DNA of 64,000 bases from Cryptomeria japonica. Taxonomy: Eukaryota > Streptophyta > Pinopsida > Cupressales > Cupressaceae. Within the stretch, counting starts at the first letter, position 1, and each line of letters starts with the position of its first letter. Positions 1 through 14,500 of the stretch are shown in pieces. The notes below the pieces were generated by a model. That model saw nothing but the letters and a program-made list of their open reading frames with translations, was not told where the DNA came from and made no database searches. The translations under genes were made by a program, and so were the position numbers. The stretch is taken from the NCBI RefSeq assembly GCF_030272615.1, contig NC_081412.1:685698583-685762582 (forward strand). The letters run 5' to 3'.

Positions 1-528
1 CAACTGGCATAAAATAAGCTTAATCTCGAGTCGTTACATGTCTTTTGCTCATGCATTAACTTGAATGGTGATCAGTGTCTAATGGTGTAACAATTTGAAC
101 ATCTTCAAAATTCCCTTAGAAGATCGCACTGAGTTGGTGTCAGATTGTTCAATTTGATGGTGAGACCCAGCCCAATAGGACTCCATCTAGTCGTTCATCC
201 ATCTTCTTGCATTCTAGGCCTTAGATTAGATTCTCAAAACCCTATATCTTTTGATATTTCTTTATCTTCCAGCCAGTAGATAGGATCCAAGTTCCAGCAG
301 ATTAAATGCTCAAGTAGTCGAATGTAAGTCCCCTTGTGATTCCAGCAAAATCATATCATACCACAAGAGCTTATCCACACATAGAGACCCTACATATAAG
401 AACCTTGGAGACTTCTCGAATGATCCTTAGGCGAAATCTTTAGCATTCGGGGAAACTTTGTTCAAGAGAGGATAAGATACCTTGGTATTTTATTCTGTGT
501 TCGTATGTGTATGAAAAACACATCAACA
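1..528 (+). mobile_element. 3' end of a giant TGTTG/CAACA element (body left of window)
   Basis: The block ends with CACATCAACA at 528. It shares with the ends of the copies at 22011-29745 and (inverted) 18661-31007 the segments for the Cys/Leu-rich-looking leader, 'gagacccagcccaatagga', 'ccacaagagcttatccacac' and 'gagaggataagatacc'. It therefore looks like the R-U5-like end of a subfamily A element in + orientation. The bases GATAAGATACC and GGTATTTTATTC near 470-500 form an imperfect stem. The target duplication cannot be checked because the other end is outside. Confidence 0.75.
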
Positions 529-2479
529 CCTCCCTACTTGTGTTTCCTTACTAACCTGTACATGATTGTTTGTAGGAGAATAAGTAGATTTAATAAATAA
601 ATTTGGAATCTAGATTGATTAGCATTTCTCATCATTAACTATACCAAAATACATAAGAGATTGTCATCACAATGGATACCACAATACTAGCTAGAACACA
701 AGTTTGCCGTATTCTGAAATGCAGATTGCTTATCCAAGAACTGATCTCCTTCGATGCCTTTCTCCTAATGAAGTGTATATAACCCTCAAAGAGAGGGTGA
801 AGAGTCACAACTCTTGCCACCTTCCCAAAAGGGACGATTGCCTTAGGGAAGTAGTGTTTGTAGATTTCATTTCATTGGATATTTGTGACATCATCTTTGG
901 GAGGTCATATTTCTATGAGAGATGTCTATTATAGGATGAGGAATCAATATAGGCTTCAGCTTGAATGGGAAGCTGTTTATTTTGCATCCTTTTGTTGGAA
1001 AGTCCAAGGTGACATTTGCAAGTCCTTCAGGTGGATGTGTTCAAATGGAAGAGTTGTTCTTTGAAAAAATGCTGAGGTTGGAGATATAAAGTGGGTACAC
1101 TCCCAAAAAGAGCAATTGGAAGGAGGACAGCAGGTGCACTAGATTAGATGGAGACAAAAATTTATCAAGTTTTGGATGATGTTTGTCTTGCAGTGCAAAC
1201 AAGATGTCATCTTTGCAAGATGAAGGGTTCATCAATCCTTATTCGTTGAATTCCTATAGATTTTTGGGACAAAAGCCTCCTAATATAGGAGGTGTGATTT
1301 GAAACATCAAGTCAAGTTGTTGAAGTATAAACTAGAATGAAGTCCGGAGACTATTTGGGATGGCATGAAATGTTCCTAGTAGTCATTGAAACAAAGTGCA
1401 AACCTCAAAATGACCTAGAAATCTTATTTTAGTGAATTTGCCAGTTTGTATAGGCAGCAAAATGCCATCTACCATAACAAGTGTGTAATCGCTAGTCTGG
1501 CGGAAGCAGCAGTTTCACAAAAATGCAGGAAGTGCATGGTATATGAAAGATTTAAGTGTTTCAAATCCTCTTCTTGGCATTTGTTCTTATATTCTTCGAG
1601 TGTGGGAAGTTATTGGAAAGATATAGTCTTTTTGTAATTGTTGTTCTTTGTGGGAAGCATGAGAGTGTGTGCAAACCTCATTATAACCTTCATTTTGTTC
1701 ATTTTTCCATGGCTATGATATAGAGGAGCAAGGTTTTGGAACTATTGACACTGAAAACAGGTGTTCGGAACTGGTTTAAACCATTGTTGAGCTTTGTGTA
1801 GACCTTTGATGCATTGTATCACTTGTAAAAACTGAGACATGGTGACATGAATAGTTTAACTCAATCGCACTAGAGTTTTCTTCTTGTTTGAGGGTTTCTC
1901 CACCTATAAGGCCTTATGTTTTACTGTGTATGGGTTTTCATGGCATCTTGTTTGCTATGTTATGCTCTCATTTCTATGTTGCAAGTCTGATTGAACAAGA
2001 AACATTGTTTGATTAACTATTTGTTAGTGGTAGAACAGTGTTTTGGAGGTTGTTCCAAGGTTTGCTCTAGCAATATCCATAGTTGACAATGGCATATGAG
2101 GGATACCTCTCTGTTTATGGATCATGTAAATCACATACAGCCTCTGAGGCATAATCTATTTGGTTCTAGTGTAGATAACTCAATTTAAATTGTTACACGA
2201 GCAATATTTTTTGGAAGAATTTTGCTCTTGAGGGATTAAAAACTAATGTTCTTAAAGATAAACTAACAAAAATGGCTGTTGAATAGATTGACGCAATATG
2301 CATGATTTTTTGTTTTCTATTTATATGTCAAAGAAGCACATTTGCACCATCTTAATTGGTGCCAGAATTCTTTAGGAGAATAGTTTACTGCAGTTGTGGA
2401 GGGTGTAAATGAGGGTAAAGAATATTAGATATCTTGTATACAGTGCTTATTTACAATTTCTTGATATTGTTCTTGTTAG
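529..2479. other. Unassigned intronic or upstream DNA
   Basis: No coding exon with family support was found here. I looked for the missing pantothenate kinase exon(s) (DIGGSLxKxxYF and LHFxxF) in the + strand and did not find them. Short open frames have no recognisable motif. Confidence 0.5.
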
Positions 2480-2561
2480 AGACCCGGAGAATAGAGGAAT
2501 TTTTGAGACTTACACAAGAACACTCTCTTGTTGGTCAAGGCCGAGCTATTGGAGCGACTGG
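2480..2561 (+). CDS. PANK: Pantothenate kinase exon 1 of window
   Basis: The acceptor is TTGTTAG before 2480 and the donor is GGTAAT at 2562. The first two bases finish a split codon (probably Glu). The exon then reads TRRIEEFLRLTQ... and ends in IGAT, half of the conserved ATGGGA loop. The last two bases GG complete with G of the next exon. The part after the split Glu is variable in the family; the ATGGGA junction is what identifies it. It lies just before a short 111-bp intron, which supports the pairing with the next exon. Confidence 0.85.
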
Positions 2562-5500
2562 GTAATTTGCTATTCTATATAAAAACCCTGTTCCAATGAT
2601 CTTGATCTTTTTAGTGGTTGTTCTGTGGAGCAATAGCATTTATTAATTGTTAATGTATGACTTTATATCTAGGGGTGGAGCTCGAAAATTCTTTGACAGA
2701 TTTTTTGACATTGCTGGTTTGTGCCTTCAGCATTATGATGAGTTAAAGAGGTATTTTAAAGCACCTTCTGGTTTCAGTTTAAGGAAGATACACAGCAAAT
2801 CATTAACAGCATTACTAGTGTTTGTAATTGACCTTTTCTAAAATTATATTCTGACAAAAAAATGCACAACTCATAACAAAACAATCAAAGCTACTAGTTT
2901 ACAACATGCTTGATATTAGTGTTACCATGCTTGATGTAATGTCTACGTTGCAAGTAAAGGTTGAGCATTTGAAGAAAAAACCTATTACCATAATGTCAGC
3001 TATGTGACATTGTAGTTAGCTGATGCTCTTAACACTCTAAATAGACGCCATCTTGGCGGTAAGATCTGTATTATTAGTACATCCAACAAGTACACATTTG
3101 CTATTTGGACAAAATTTGGCACGGTGTTAGTTTTAAATTTTAATGGCACTTTCTTCTATATACGTTTTCCTTGAAACGATGTTTCTTCCATTATCCATGT
3201 TCCTCTTTTCTGTTATTACCCTTGTTCTCCTATCCTTGTCCGTTCCTATTCCTATGCTATCTTCCTTTTCAATAATCTTTCCTAGGATTTTGGGGTTACT
3301 TGTAGGCACCCCTTTTTCACGTTTCCATATCCCACTAATCTGTAATTTCCCAAGTTTCTTGTTTGAAATTTAATATAATTCTGCAAGGTAAACTGCTTTC
3401 ACTACTTGTACTTCAAATGTTAGTGAATTAAAATGTAGATTAGAGGCAATACAATGTGGATTGTTGCTGAAATTAAATAAGAACTTCTTTACATGGGGAC
3501 TTGTACGGTTGTACCCCAAATCTTGCATCCCTGTCCCTTAAGGTGTTCATGTACATAGGGACAGCAGGGTCCCAAGATTTTTGGGGGCATGTTCCATTTT
3601 GGAGGACTTATGTCTTGGGGGAACTTTGTGGCATCCCTCAATCATGTTGGAGATGTCTAACACCCACAAAATTTTCTAGGTTTTAAAAACAATGAAATGA
3701 AGAGCACATGGGGACCCACAATTTTTTTTTGGGGTACATTTTGTTATTTAGTAGCCTTCGGCCCTTTTGTTGTAATGAAAACAATGACATTTTTATTTGT
3801 ATTGCTGCTATAATTGAATTAATGAACATGAACATTGAATCTCAAATTTGATGCATTATTTGAATGTCTACACTTAAATCCTGATGTCATGTAGAACTAA
3901 ACTTGTAAAATTTGAATATCCACATGGTTACTAGGTTCCTTGCTTGAGGATCCAGTGCTGGTCTTGGATTGCCAAGGGTACCGGTCCGATATTGGCATGG
4001 CCATGAGTTACTCCAAGGTACTGCCCGGGTGCACAAGTTCATTGTGGGGTACTCAAGGCATACCTAGGTGAACCTAAGTGTAGCCACGGCTTGGGATGCT
4101 AGTAAAGTGTCTTTTTAAACAAAAAAAATTAATTCCTACATACCCCCCAAAGAAGCAAGATGCCCTAAATTCATCTATTTGGTGTTGGGAAGTCATTTCA
4201 CAAACACAAACCATCAAGAAACCCATTTTTTTCCTCCAAGTTGCCATTGTTTGGTTTTGAAGGTTGGTTCATTTTTTTCGAAGGTGAAAGCTATGGAGGA
4301 GTAAGTTGCACACCAAAAGCTTAGGAATCGTTGGAAAATGAAGATTTTGCCATCAAAGGTGAGTAAATCTTTCTTTTTTTCAAGTTTTGAACTTTTTATG
4401 CATAATAAGTGGTTATAATGATGTTTTCTTTCTAAAATTGCAATGGTAGTGTAAATTTGTAATATTTTTCATTTTAGGTTAATACGAAATGGCTTGAACT
4501 TCTAGTTTGGTTGCCCAAAATGAAGAGTCCTTTTAAATTTGATGCAATGTCGCCTCTTTGGTGACATACAACAATGATTCAACAAATTCCTGATGGAGGG
4601 ACTTCTATTTGGCAGTGTAACCATTGTCAAAAAGAGTATACGAGCTCATATTTTCAAGTGAAAGCTCACTATTGCGCCATCTCTTTACAAGGAATAAAAG
4701 CTTGTCTAGGGCCAAAAAAAAGGGTTGCCAAAGGATCTAATATTGGCTTATATTAAAGAACAAGAGGATGTCAACATGAGAAGTAATAGATCAAAGGGTC
4801 TTTCACATCCTCTTGCCAATAAAAGCTCGTAGAAACACCCTAGTGGCTTCACACAACTAGTTGGCCCACATCCTTTCATGTCAATCCCACCATCTTTTGA
4901 AGAAGAGAATGTTTCAATTTCAAAGAAAAGAGGCCCATTGGACAAGGCCTTCATGAAATTAGAGAGGTTGCGGATCAGAGCATGGCTCGCATTTATGGCA
5001 ATGGCCTTCGATGCAAACCACCTTATTGGTGAAGGAGAAAGCTTCACTAAAGACATCATTGAGAGTGATCGAGGATACATGGCCCCAAACAAGTGTGTCC
5101 ATCATTTCTAATGGATGAAAAGATTGCTAAAATAAACCATTGATCAATGTTATAGCAATGTCTCCTAAAGGGGTGATGTTTTTGAAGGCAGTGGATTGTG
5201 AGGGGCAAGCAAAAAATGCAAGTTTCATTGCCAATATCTTCATAGAATCCATTGAAATGGTCGGGCTTGAAAATGTTGTCTAAGTCATAATGGACAATGT
5301 TACAAATTGTAGGGAAGTTGGATTTATAGTGGAGGCTACATATTGTCACATTTTTGGGACAGCATGTGCAGTCGACTCATTCAATTTAATATTGCAAAAG
5401 ATTGGCATACAAATTGAATGGGTCAAACAAGTCTACACAAAGGTCAAGGAGATTCAAATGTTTGCGAATAATCATCATATGTCACAAGCCATATTTGGGA

Positions 5501-8500
5501 CCTTCTCCAAGTTGGAGTTGTTGAAGGTAATTTAAATTTTTTTTTTTAATATTTTTTATTTTATTTTTTTCATTATTGATATGTGAGGTGTTTTTTTTTA
5601 TACCTTGTTGGGTTGCTGAAATGCAATTTGCATCTCACAAAATCATCTTAAGACAACTTGTGAAGGTGCGAGAAGCCTTGAGTTCTATGTGTTAGGATTC
5701 CCACAGATACTAAGAGGGGGGGGTGAATCAGTATCTAACTGGTGTATTGAATTTCTTAACTTAAAACATGTAGAACATATTATGACAGTGTACTGGTATG
5801 CAAAAAATAATGCAATAAACAGAATTAAAAGCAACCACATGAAAAACACACCATAACACAATGATTTAACGAGGAAACCCGGTGTGGGAAAAACCTCGGT
5901 GGGATTTGTGACCCAGAATATTCACTTACTGGCCAATAAGAGAATATTACTGCTACAAGAGGGGCCTGCACATGCAGGAAGGCCAACTGCCTAGAGCTCA
6001 TTGCTCAATGGGAAGTCTCACTGACTTACAATGATGGATTATATAAATCCAGTATCTTGTACTGCTTCAGAATAGCATCTATAATGCCAGATTCAGTACC
6101 GGTTTCTGCTCTGTTTCTTACATAAACCCTTAACCTATAATTCGCATAATAGGTCTGCCTTATTTCGCCTAAATATATTCTACTTACTTCCTTTGTAAAT
6201 GTTCTATAATGATCTCTCTTATATAAGAGTCATTTTACAATGATGCCAAGTCGACTTACAAAGATTTTACAATAATAAACAAAATACGATATAACAAAAA
6301 TCCTGTCGGCCTCTGTGCCGGTATGCTTCCTTTCTCTGTCGGTGCCGGTGGTCGAGTGCCGATGTAGAGTCTGATCTTGCTAGTGCCGGTGTAATGCCTT
6401 GCCGGTGCCATAGGATTGTAAGGTTGCCATCAATGACAAAACCTTCAATCACCTACAATGTCTCATTGGAGTGTGCATATGCCAACACTATGGTCATGAA
6501 CAACTTGTGGAGTGTATGGAGACAGTCAAGCACAAATTTAGACCAAAAAGTAAAAGCATTGATCATAGATGATGAGTGGTGGAATGAGCCCATCATGAGC
6601 ATGATTAGGTATGCTGATACTGATCACCCATGTTTGGGCGAAATTTATGATGGCATGGACTCCATAGTGGAGAAAATAAGAGCAATAATAGAGGCCAAGA
6701 AACATGACCCAACAAAACATTTTTTCAAAATTGTGCAAAAAATTATTGTTGGCTGTTGGAACAACATGACCACCCCCTTACATCTCTTAGTATTTGCTTT
6801 GTCACCAAAGTATTATAGCAATGAAGTACTTTCACTGCTGAGGAGGGTGGTACCATAGAGAGATGGGGAGATTGCTGCTGGCTATAAGGTTGCATTTAGA
6901 AATATATATATAGATGAAGAACTCCAAAGTATTGTCTTGAGCAAGTTTGGCCAATCCATAGCTTTAAAAATTCATTTTGTTTTTTCTTTTCTAGACAAAT
7001 ATAGAAAAAGTGCTAATGAGTGGTGATATATACATGGTCAAGGCTCCATTTTCTTGTAGCCAATTAAAATCCTCTCCCAAGTATGTATTTTTGTATTTTT
7101 TATTCTTTTCATTTTTCATTTGATGCTAGCATGCTATATATTATATAAAAATACTTTTATTTTATAATTTATGTTTTAACTTTTAACTTTTGATTCTTGA
7201 ATTATAAGATTAAATACTCAATGTTGTATACAAACTCAACACGTTGCAAGTTCTTCTTCAGCTGAGCATAATTTGAGTACATACTCCATCCACTCGGTCA
7301 AACGCAACCGTTTGGGTGCAAAAAAAGTAGACGATTTGGTCAATATACACTCCAACCTTTGTTTCTTGTCACATAAGAAATTTGAATACAATGAAGGTGT
7401 GACAAAGAATTGGGATCTAACCCCTCAGTGTGCTGATTTAGATGCTACAGTTGCACAGCTTGCCTAGGTCTCTATAGATGAAGCAACTTCTTGACACAGC
7501 TAGTGGGAATGACAATCCAATGTATTATAGTTCAAATGAAGTTGAACCAAATGTTCACCTTGATGCTTTTGATGAAAAAATATGAATATTAAGTAGCGAT
7601 TGTAATTTGAATTTTTAATGACATTTTGAGACTTGAGTATCATCATTTTTGTAAATTATGAATGTGATACTACAAGGTATTTAAATATTCTATTTATTGA
7701 CTATATATATATATATACCCAAGGGAAAAAAGTTTGTCATATCATTGTACCGGGTTTTAGTTCTCATACCCAAATTGGCAACTTAGATATAATTTTAATG
7801 TTGTCATCCCCTAAAATCTTTGTTTTGGGAACACCATGGAACAAAGATGCTGATGCATAGGGCAGAACCACCACTCTTTTGGGCTAGACTGACAATGTCA
7901 AATGTGTGAATCAATTTCATATGTTTGATTACTTATAAATACAAGTTTGTTGATGTTGATTGCACAATTGGCACTGCCACAAAGGCAACCACTAGTTTGC
8001 AGTCAAGACCTACAAGGTTGATCTTGTCATTGTTTTGGCAGTTCCTCCTTTTGACTTTGGAATCTCTAATTTGATTGTTCTGTGATCTGATCATCAATCT
8101 CCCACTCTGACTGTCGCCACCGGCACTCTTGAAAAACAAGTTTTTTGGTAGTACATACTGTTGGAATTTTTGTTATTGATGTCAAGGTTTATTTGAGGTT
8201 TAATTAAGCTATCTACTTGCCGACTTGGTTGAGCTATCTACTTGTCTACTTGGTTGAGCAGCTTGAGCTGCTTGGTTACCTGCTTGATGTGCTTGTATGC
8301 TTGCTAGAGCTGCCTGGGTGTCTGGTTGAGTAGGGTGTGTGTCTGCATCAGCAGTGTGTGTGCCTACTTGTCTATCTGTTAGCTGCTAAGTTAGACTTCT
8401 TGCCATGTCAGCTTTGAATTGTCAAAGGGACTATTGATACGTATACTTTTGATAGTGGCTATCTTTTGATCAATTGCCTTCCTTCTTTTTGGTAACGGCT

Positions 8501-11500
8501 TGTGTTGAATTTTTTTTAATGAGAAGGATGTCGCTGCTATTAATTTTCACGACCTTTGAAATCAGAATTGGAATCTTGTTTGAATGTGGGTGTACAAAGC
8601 TAAAATTGTGCTTGAGTGGATGCCAAGTGATATGGCGCCGTATTTTTTGTCTTATTTTTAAAACGGATACAAATACCATGATATTTTTGGGGAGCATGAC
8701 ATATAAAGTTTTGAGCTGCCGTTTTTTTGTGTTCTTCAAAACTGATGCGTATTTACTTTATGAAGTGCTGCGATGGAAGAAAGTCGTGCTATCCTTGTAA
8801 CGTCTTTTTCAGACGTGGTCAGAAGTTTAAGGCACAAGTTTTTATTTTCAAGCTATGAATTATGGCTGGCGGTGAATACTCAACAGGGGATGTGTATGGC
8901 GTAAAAAGTGGAGCTTTTTCTTTTTTTTTAAAAATAGGTGAGCATACGACTTTGAGCGGATATTATTTTTGGCATATTCAAAACCGATGAAATTTTTTTT
9001 ATGAATTGATATTATCTTGCTATTTTTGCTACATTCTTTTTGAAGAAAGAGGTAGTGGTGTTTGGTGCCGTTTCAAAAGATTTCCGTCTTCAAAAGATAT
9101 CGGTTTGGTCATTTTTTCCTTTTTGATACGTAACGGCAAGAGGAGAGTAGTGCTTGTGCGTAGAGGAGCTATTATAATTTTTCTTGTGTATGCTGGGTAT
9201 GCTAGATGGGAGGAATTTTCCTTATCGAAAAAAGATAGTAGTCGTGAAAATAGTTTTTGGATGTTTTTTTCAAATAAAGAGAAGGGACATACGCAAGAAG
9301 AATTAACTACAAGTGTGATTCTGGAAATTTTTTTGGGGTGCTGAACGGATATGTGCAGGTCTACAATGTAGCGTGTGGAGTGATCTTTCTGAATAGTTTC
9401 TGAGAAATAATGGACAAGACAATGATATTCTTCTGAGCAGTGTCATATCGGTCATTGAAGAAATTTTGTTTCAGGTTGTAGAAGAGTGTTCGATAATATA
9501 CTTCTGAGCAGTTTCAATCGGCTAGAATTAAAAGTGTTTTGAAAGATTGAAGTAAAAAAACCATGGCATTAAAAAGCTCTTATTAATCTCAAACAGATGG
9601 GCACCAACCCAATAATACAAAAGTGTTTTGAAAGGTTGAAGTTTTTGCATTCTAGATGGTTTGTAACTTTGTGTGGTTCTATACACTATATGCACACACC
9701 TTGCCCATCTTGGGAATCGTGTGATCAAAAAGTGACAAGGACATTTCATTTCAATTGTCAAATTTTCAAAAAAATTAGGGGTTTTATTACACAAACCCCT
9801 GATTGGTGGAAGAATGTAGCTAAATTATGTATCTAATTGTGGATCTCACCAGATTTTGATCTAATTTTAACTTTAAGGGAATGAATCAATTGCAGACACC
9901 ATGGGATTTCCATACTCTATATGACTTATGCTTCATAATGCCTTCATCTTTTGGTAAGCTTGGTCCCTTGGTAGTGGATGTGACTGGGTATTTCTTGGAG
10001 ACTCAATCCTTTGGCGTTTCATGGTGGTAAAATGCTCAAGAGCATTTTCTTTGTTTGGTTGTCATTTGTTGTGCCTTATACACAATATGACCCATTTTTG
10101 CTCAAGGCAAAGGTGATTGCCCCCCTTTTTTGTTCTTCTTCTTCTATGTCTCCTTTATGTCCTCTTATTGTAATGTCCCCATTTTTAGCTAAAATGATTT
10201 GCGAACAATTAGCCTAGTTTCCAAGTTCTTTTGGGGCTAATTGGTGTGACTGGGAGAACTCCAAAGTTATTGGAGAGCACAGATTTAGTATTTTAGAGTT
10301 GTTAATCACAACAATGAGCTAATGAAATGACCCTTACTATAAAGGCCACTAATAAACCCCAAATCTGAACTGAGACAATTTGTCAAACACTTGGCATGCA
10401 CTGAATTGTTTTGTTTGTGATGTAGTGTTTCAATATGATAGTTGTTTTGAGCATCAAGTACAATTGAGATAACAATACCAATATTGAAATGTAACACAAT
10501 AAACAATAATGAAACTCTAAATATTCATGCAAGGACTTCAATGCTAATATATCATGAATTTCCCAAATTCTGATTGCATTGTTCAGTAGACTAATTTTCT
10601 AAAAATGTATGACTGTTACAAACTCTTACACATGAGCACTGAATTTATGACAAGAGAATGTATAAACTATCACACATGAACAATGACCTTGCAATGCACC
10701 TTCTCTACTATATCAATCCAACTACAAGATAACAATGTCTGATTACAATGGATTGTTTTCTGAATACATATATGACTGTTACAACCGTGCACTTCTATCA
10801 TAAAAATTGACAACAAAAACCATGCAATGGAACCTGGAAATCGCTCCTTGAACTCCGATTATGAAATGCTGATGAAAGGAGGGCTGGACTGTCCCAAGAA
10901 TGCCCTGCTGTCACTACCGTACTGTCCTTGCTGCAGGCCGTACCTGGGTCGTACTGTGCGGCTGCAGTACCAAATTTTGAGCTGGGATGAATTCAAAACC
11001 CTTATTCACCAAATACAAGCCCTCAAATCAACCTTCAATTGAAATCCAACATGAAATGGCTGAGTACCATCTCCAATAACGCAACCCTTTAGAAGATATT
11101 TCACTTCCTCAGTTATGCTAATCTAAGGTAGTTATCGTTCCCAAAGATCAATGATATTTGCAGACCTTCAAGCTCCACAAATGCTCGAGTAGATGCACTA
11201 GAGAAAATAGACTTCGATGCCAAATGAGAGACCCATGGGGTCTATTTATACACATAATAGAATCTTCTAGAAGCCTCTTAGTCTTTCTAGAAGTATCCAT
11301 AATAGAATCTTCTAGAAGCCTCATTGCACTTTTTAGATAAAAAGTTACTTCATAAAATAAAAAGTGCACCTCAATAACATTTTGGCCCCAAATAAAAAGT
11401 AATAATAAATATAATGTCTCCAAGAGCATAATGAGCCATCCAGTCACCAAATAAACGCCAAAATGACTCTCTCATCACAACCATCTGCCTACGAGAGTCT

Positions 11501-14500
11501 GGAATAGGCAAATCCATGTAAAGTGTCATGTCATACTAAAGAGGGGACATGACAGCTAAGTTGGTAGTGTGGATCATCATGACAATTTCAGAAGTGATTT
11601 TTCGACCTTTTGGGAGGTCTCCAAGCTGCTTGGAGGAGTAGTCTATTTTTAGTAAGTCACCTAGTTACCTCTAATCATTATCTCAATTCTTCAATATCAT
11701 TTTGTTATGATTAGAGTTTGGTTTCTATGTTGTTTCAGTGCTTTCCACAACTTGGGTTAGCTATTGAGTTATTATTTAATTAATTCACCTAAGGTGTCAA
11801 ATTTTGAAAATATTAAAAGGACAACTTAGTGTAATAGCTTGTTGAAAAAGTATTAAGAAGTGTTTTAAGTTGGATGCCTAGGCTTGGGGGACTTTGCACA
11901 TGAAAAATAATATTAATTCTTCTAAAAGGTCTTATGAGGGAAAAAAGAAATTATTATATCTTAAAACTGAACATTTCCCTCCGAAAAGCTATATAAGGAG
12001 GATGTGGGGTCTTTTGTGAGTTAGATTGGTGAATGATATCGTTATGCTGCTAGAATGAACCTGAGTTCTTCAAAAGCTTCTTGAGAATGAAAACCCTCTT
12101 GGAGTTGCTAGTTTCAAGGTCAAGAGCCCCCCTAGCAAGCTACATCATTTCATACAGAGATCACCATTGTGCTTCAAATCAAAGTTCCAATTTTGGGTAG
12201 CAGATATGAAGACTTTGGAATGTTTTGATGTTGCAGATTTCTGATTTGGTTTGAGTTGTGATTGTTGAAGATGTTTTTGGCGATTTGAAGACGTTTTTAT
12301 GCCAGGCTGTACCATTCTTTGCTGGTTGTTTGTGAGGTATATTATTTAAGTTTGATTCCTCTTAGTTTGCTGATTGGGTTGCCATTTTTTATCATTTCAG
12401 GCCATACAATTGATAGTGTTGAAAGATTGGAGGAAGACATGGTTGTACCATATGCTGATAATTCTTGTAATGGGGCATGAGAGTTATTTTATTCAAGTGC
12501 TGCCCTTTTTGGGTGATTTCCTTGCTAGATGGGAGTGCCTAGACCTCTGGAAGTTAGTTGCATATGATATTGGTTGAACTTTTGAAGATGGCTTGTTCTC
12601 AAGGGGTCTGTATAGCTTTTTGGGCTTCTTGTACTTGCTAATCCAGTGACTTGACAAACCCGGACATGACTGAAAATAGTGGTTTGGAGCTGTTTGGTGA
12701 AGGTATATCAATTTATGTCATTGTTGGAGTGTTAGGTGTACGAGTTTTCATATTTCCAGAGTTTCCAGAACTTCATCAGCAATGATTCCAGTCTGATTTA
12801 TCACTAGTACAGCAGCAAACAAGTGTCAATAGACCTGCACCAGTGTACCTCATCATTCATTATGGTATACTATTGTTGTTTCAAAGTTGGGTGAGTTTGT
12901 TTTTGTTATTGGCACTATTGGGATGAGTTATAGCAGATTTTTTATACCAGCACTTTAATCAGCAGTTATTCAGTGTTTATATTGCAATGAATCTAACTTT
13001 GTAATTCTTCAGATGGTTATATAGCTAGAGATTTACGTTCTCTATGCATTGTAAATCATAAAACTGGATCTTAGTACCACCAGTGAGTTTGTTGTAGTTT
13101 ATTGCTGATGTACTTACCCACTAAACAAGTGGCAATATTTTAATCACTCACCATTGAATAAGTGGAAGAGTTTTTTCCTTTGATTTTCCCACTGAATAAG
13201 TGGATGATTTGGTTGTTAGTCACCCCACTAAGTAAGTGGTTCTTTGTATTAAGTTTTCCCAGTGAATAAGTGAAAGTGCCCCTGTAATTCACACTGAATA
13301 AGTGGATGTTTATTTATTTCAGTAGTGCATATGCACTCCACTGAATAAGTGGTATTGGCTGGCTTGCCAGCTAGAGTTTTACTTTGAGCTGCTGCAAGTT
13401 AATTTGATTTGTAGATCCTTTCATTGCATACTCTCACCTTGCCTATTTGGGGAATTGGGTGATCAAAATGTGAAATTGATATTGCATCATAATTTCATTT
13501 CTAGTTGCAATATTTTCAAAAAAAATCTAGGGTAGTTATCACACTTGCTTGTTTCTGCCTTTCTTGTTTTTTACCTTCCTTTTTTTTTGGTTTTTCCTTG
13601 GCATGTTGAGTATGTTGTCTTTTGTCAAACTTTTAGTGTTGGTCATTCAGGCATATCTTCTAAGGTACCCTCAAAACCTCGATATGCCTTGTCAGACTTT
13701 CATAGTTGTTCATCCCTGCATGCTTGCATTCATATCTTTGAAACTTTAATGTCAATGTGTGATGTGATCTTGACCTATCCCTCTAGCTCCACATCTTCCC
13801 CTTTTTATTTCTGTTTTATTTTCTTTCATTTTATCTTTTTCTTTTGACATATGCTCATGTGCTTTGGCGATTTAGAAACCCCCTTAGCAAGTGTTTGTGA
13901 TCTAGGTCAAAGTTTTGTGAGTTGTAGTGTGAATGTTTGCATGCATTTGTTTGTTTGGTGTATTTCGCAAAGTTCTGGACCCATGTGTCGTGCCCTTCAT
14001 TTTAACTAGGTAGAGTTTTCCCTTTCCTTGGTTTTCTTTCTTTGGTTTTGCTTTTCGTTTTCCTATCTATTTGTTTTGTCTCGTTTTGGTGCATTTTTAT
14101 TTCACTTTGTTGTATTTTTTTTTCATTCATGTGTGTTTTTTACTATTTCCTTTGTGTTTGCATTTGTGTTTCTTCCTCCTGGGTTTTTCATTTGTGCCCT
14201 TGTTGGAGCTGGGAATTGTTTTTCTCTAATGGCATCATCATGATATCATCAGTTCATCAAATTTTCGAGGTTCATTATCTTGGTATGCTTTCATTTGCAT
14301 CCCAAAATCTCCATGTATCTAGATGTCTATCGGCTTGTCAAGCCATTAGACCTCTAATTCTTGATAAACCTTACCCTATATCTTGGATTTTTCAAGGTGT
14401 CGGAGTTCTCCTTGGTGGTTTTCTCTTGTGACGTCATGTTGATGTTATCAGTTCTGATGAGGTTATGTTGATGTGATCAATCTATCAAGCTTTTGGGGTT

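Noticed and set aside
529-2479. Missing N-terminal exon(s) of the pantothenate kinase
   Set aside because: I looked for DIGG and LHFxKF-type coding with a phase 1 donor and found no convincing candidate; they are probably left of the window.
5685-6462. 5-bp target duplication for the LTR inside the hAT gene
   Set aside because: CTATG and ATGTC do not match; only ATG(T) is shared, so I did not claim it.
14028-14431. Hydrophobic open frame of 129 codons
   Set aside because: It comes from a T/C-rich tract and is Phe/Leu/Ser-biased low-complexity sequence, with two overlapping frames equally open.
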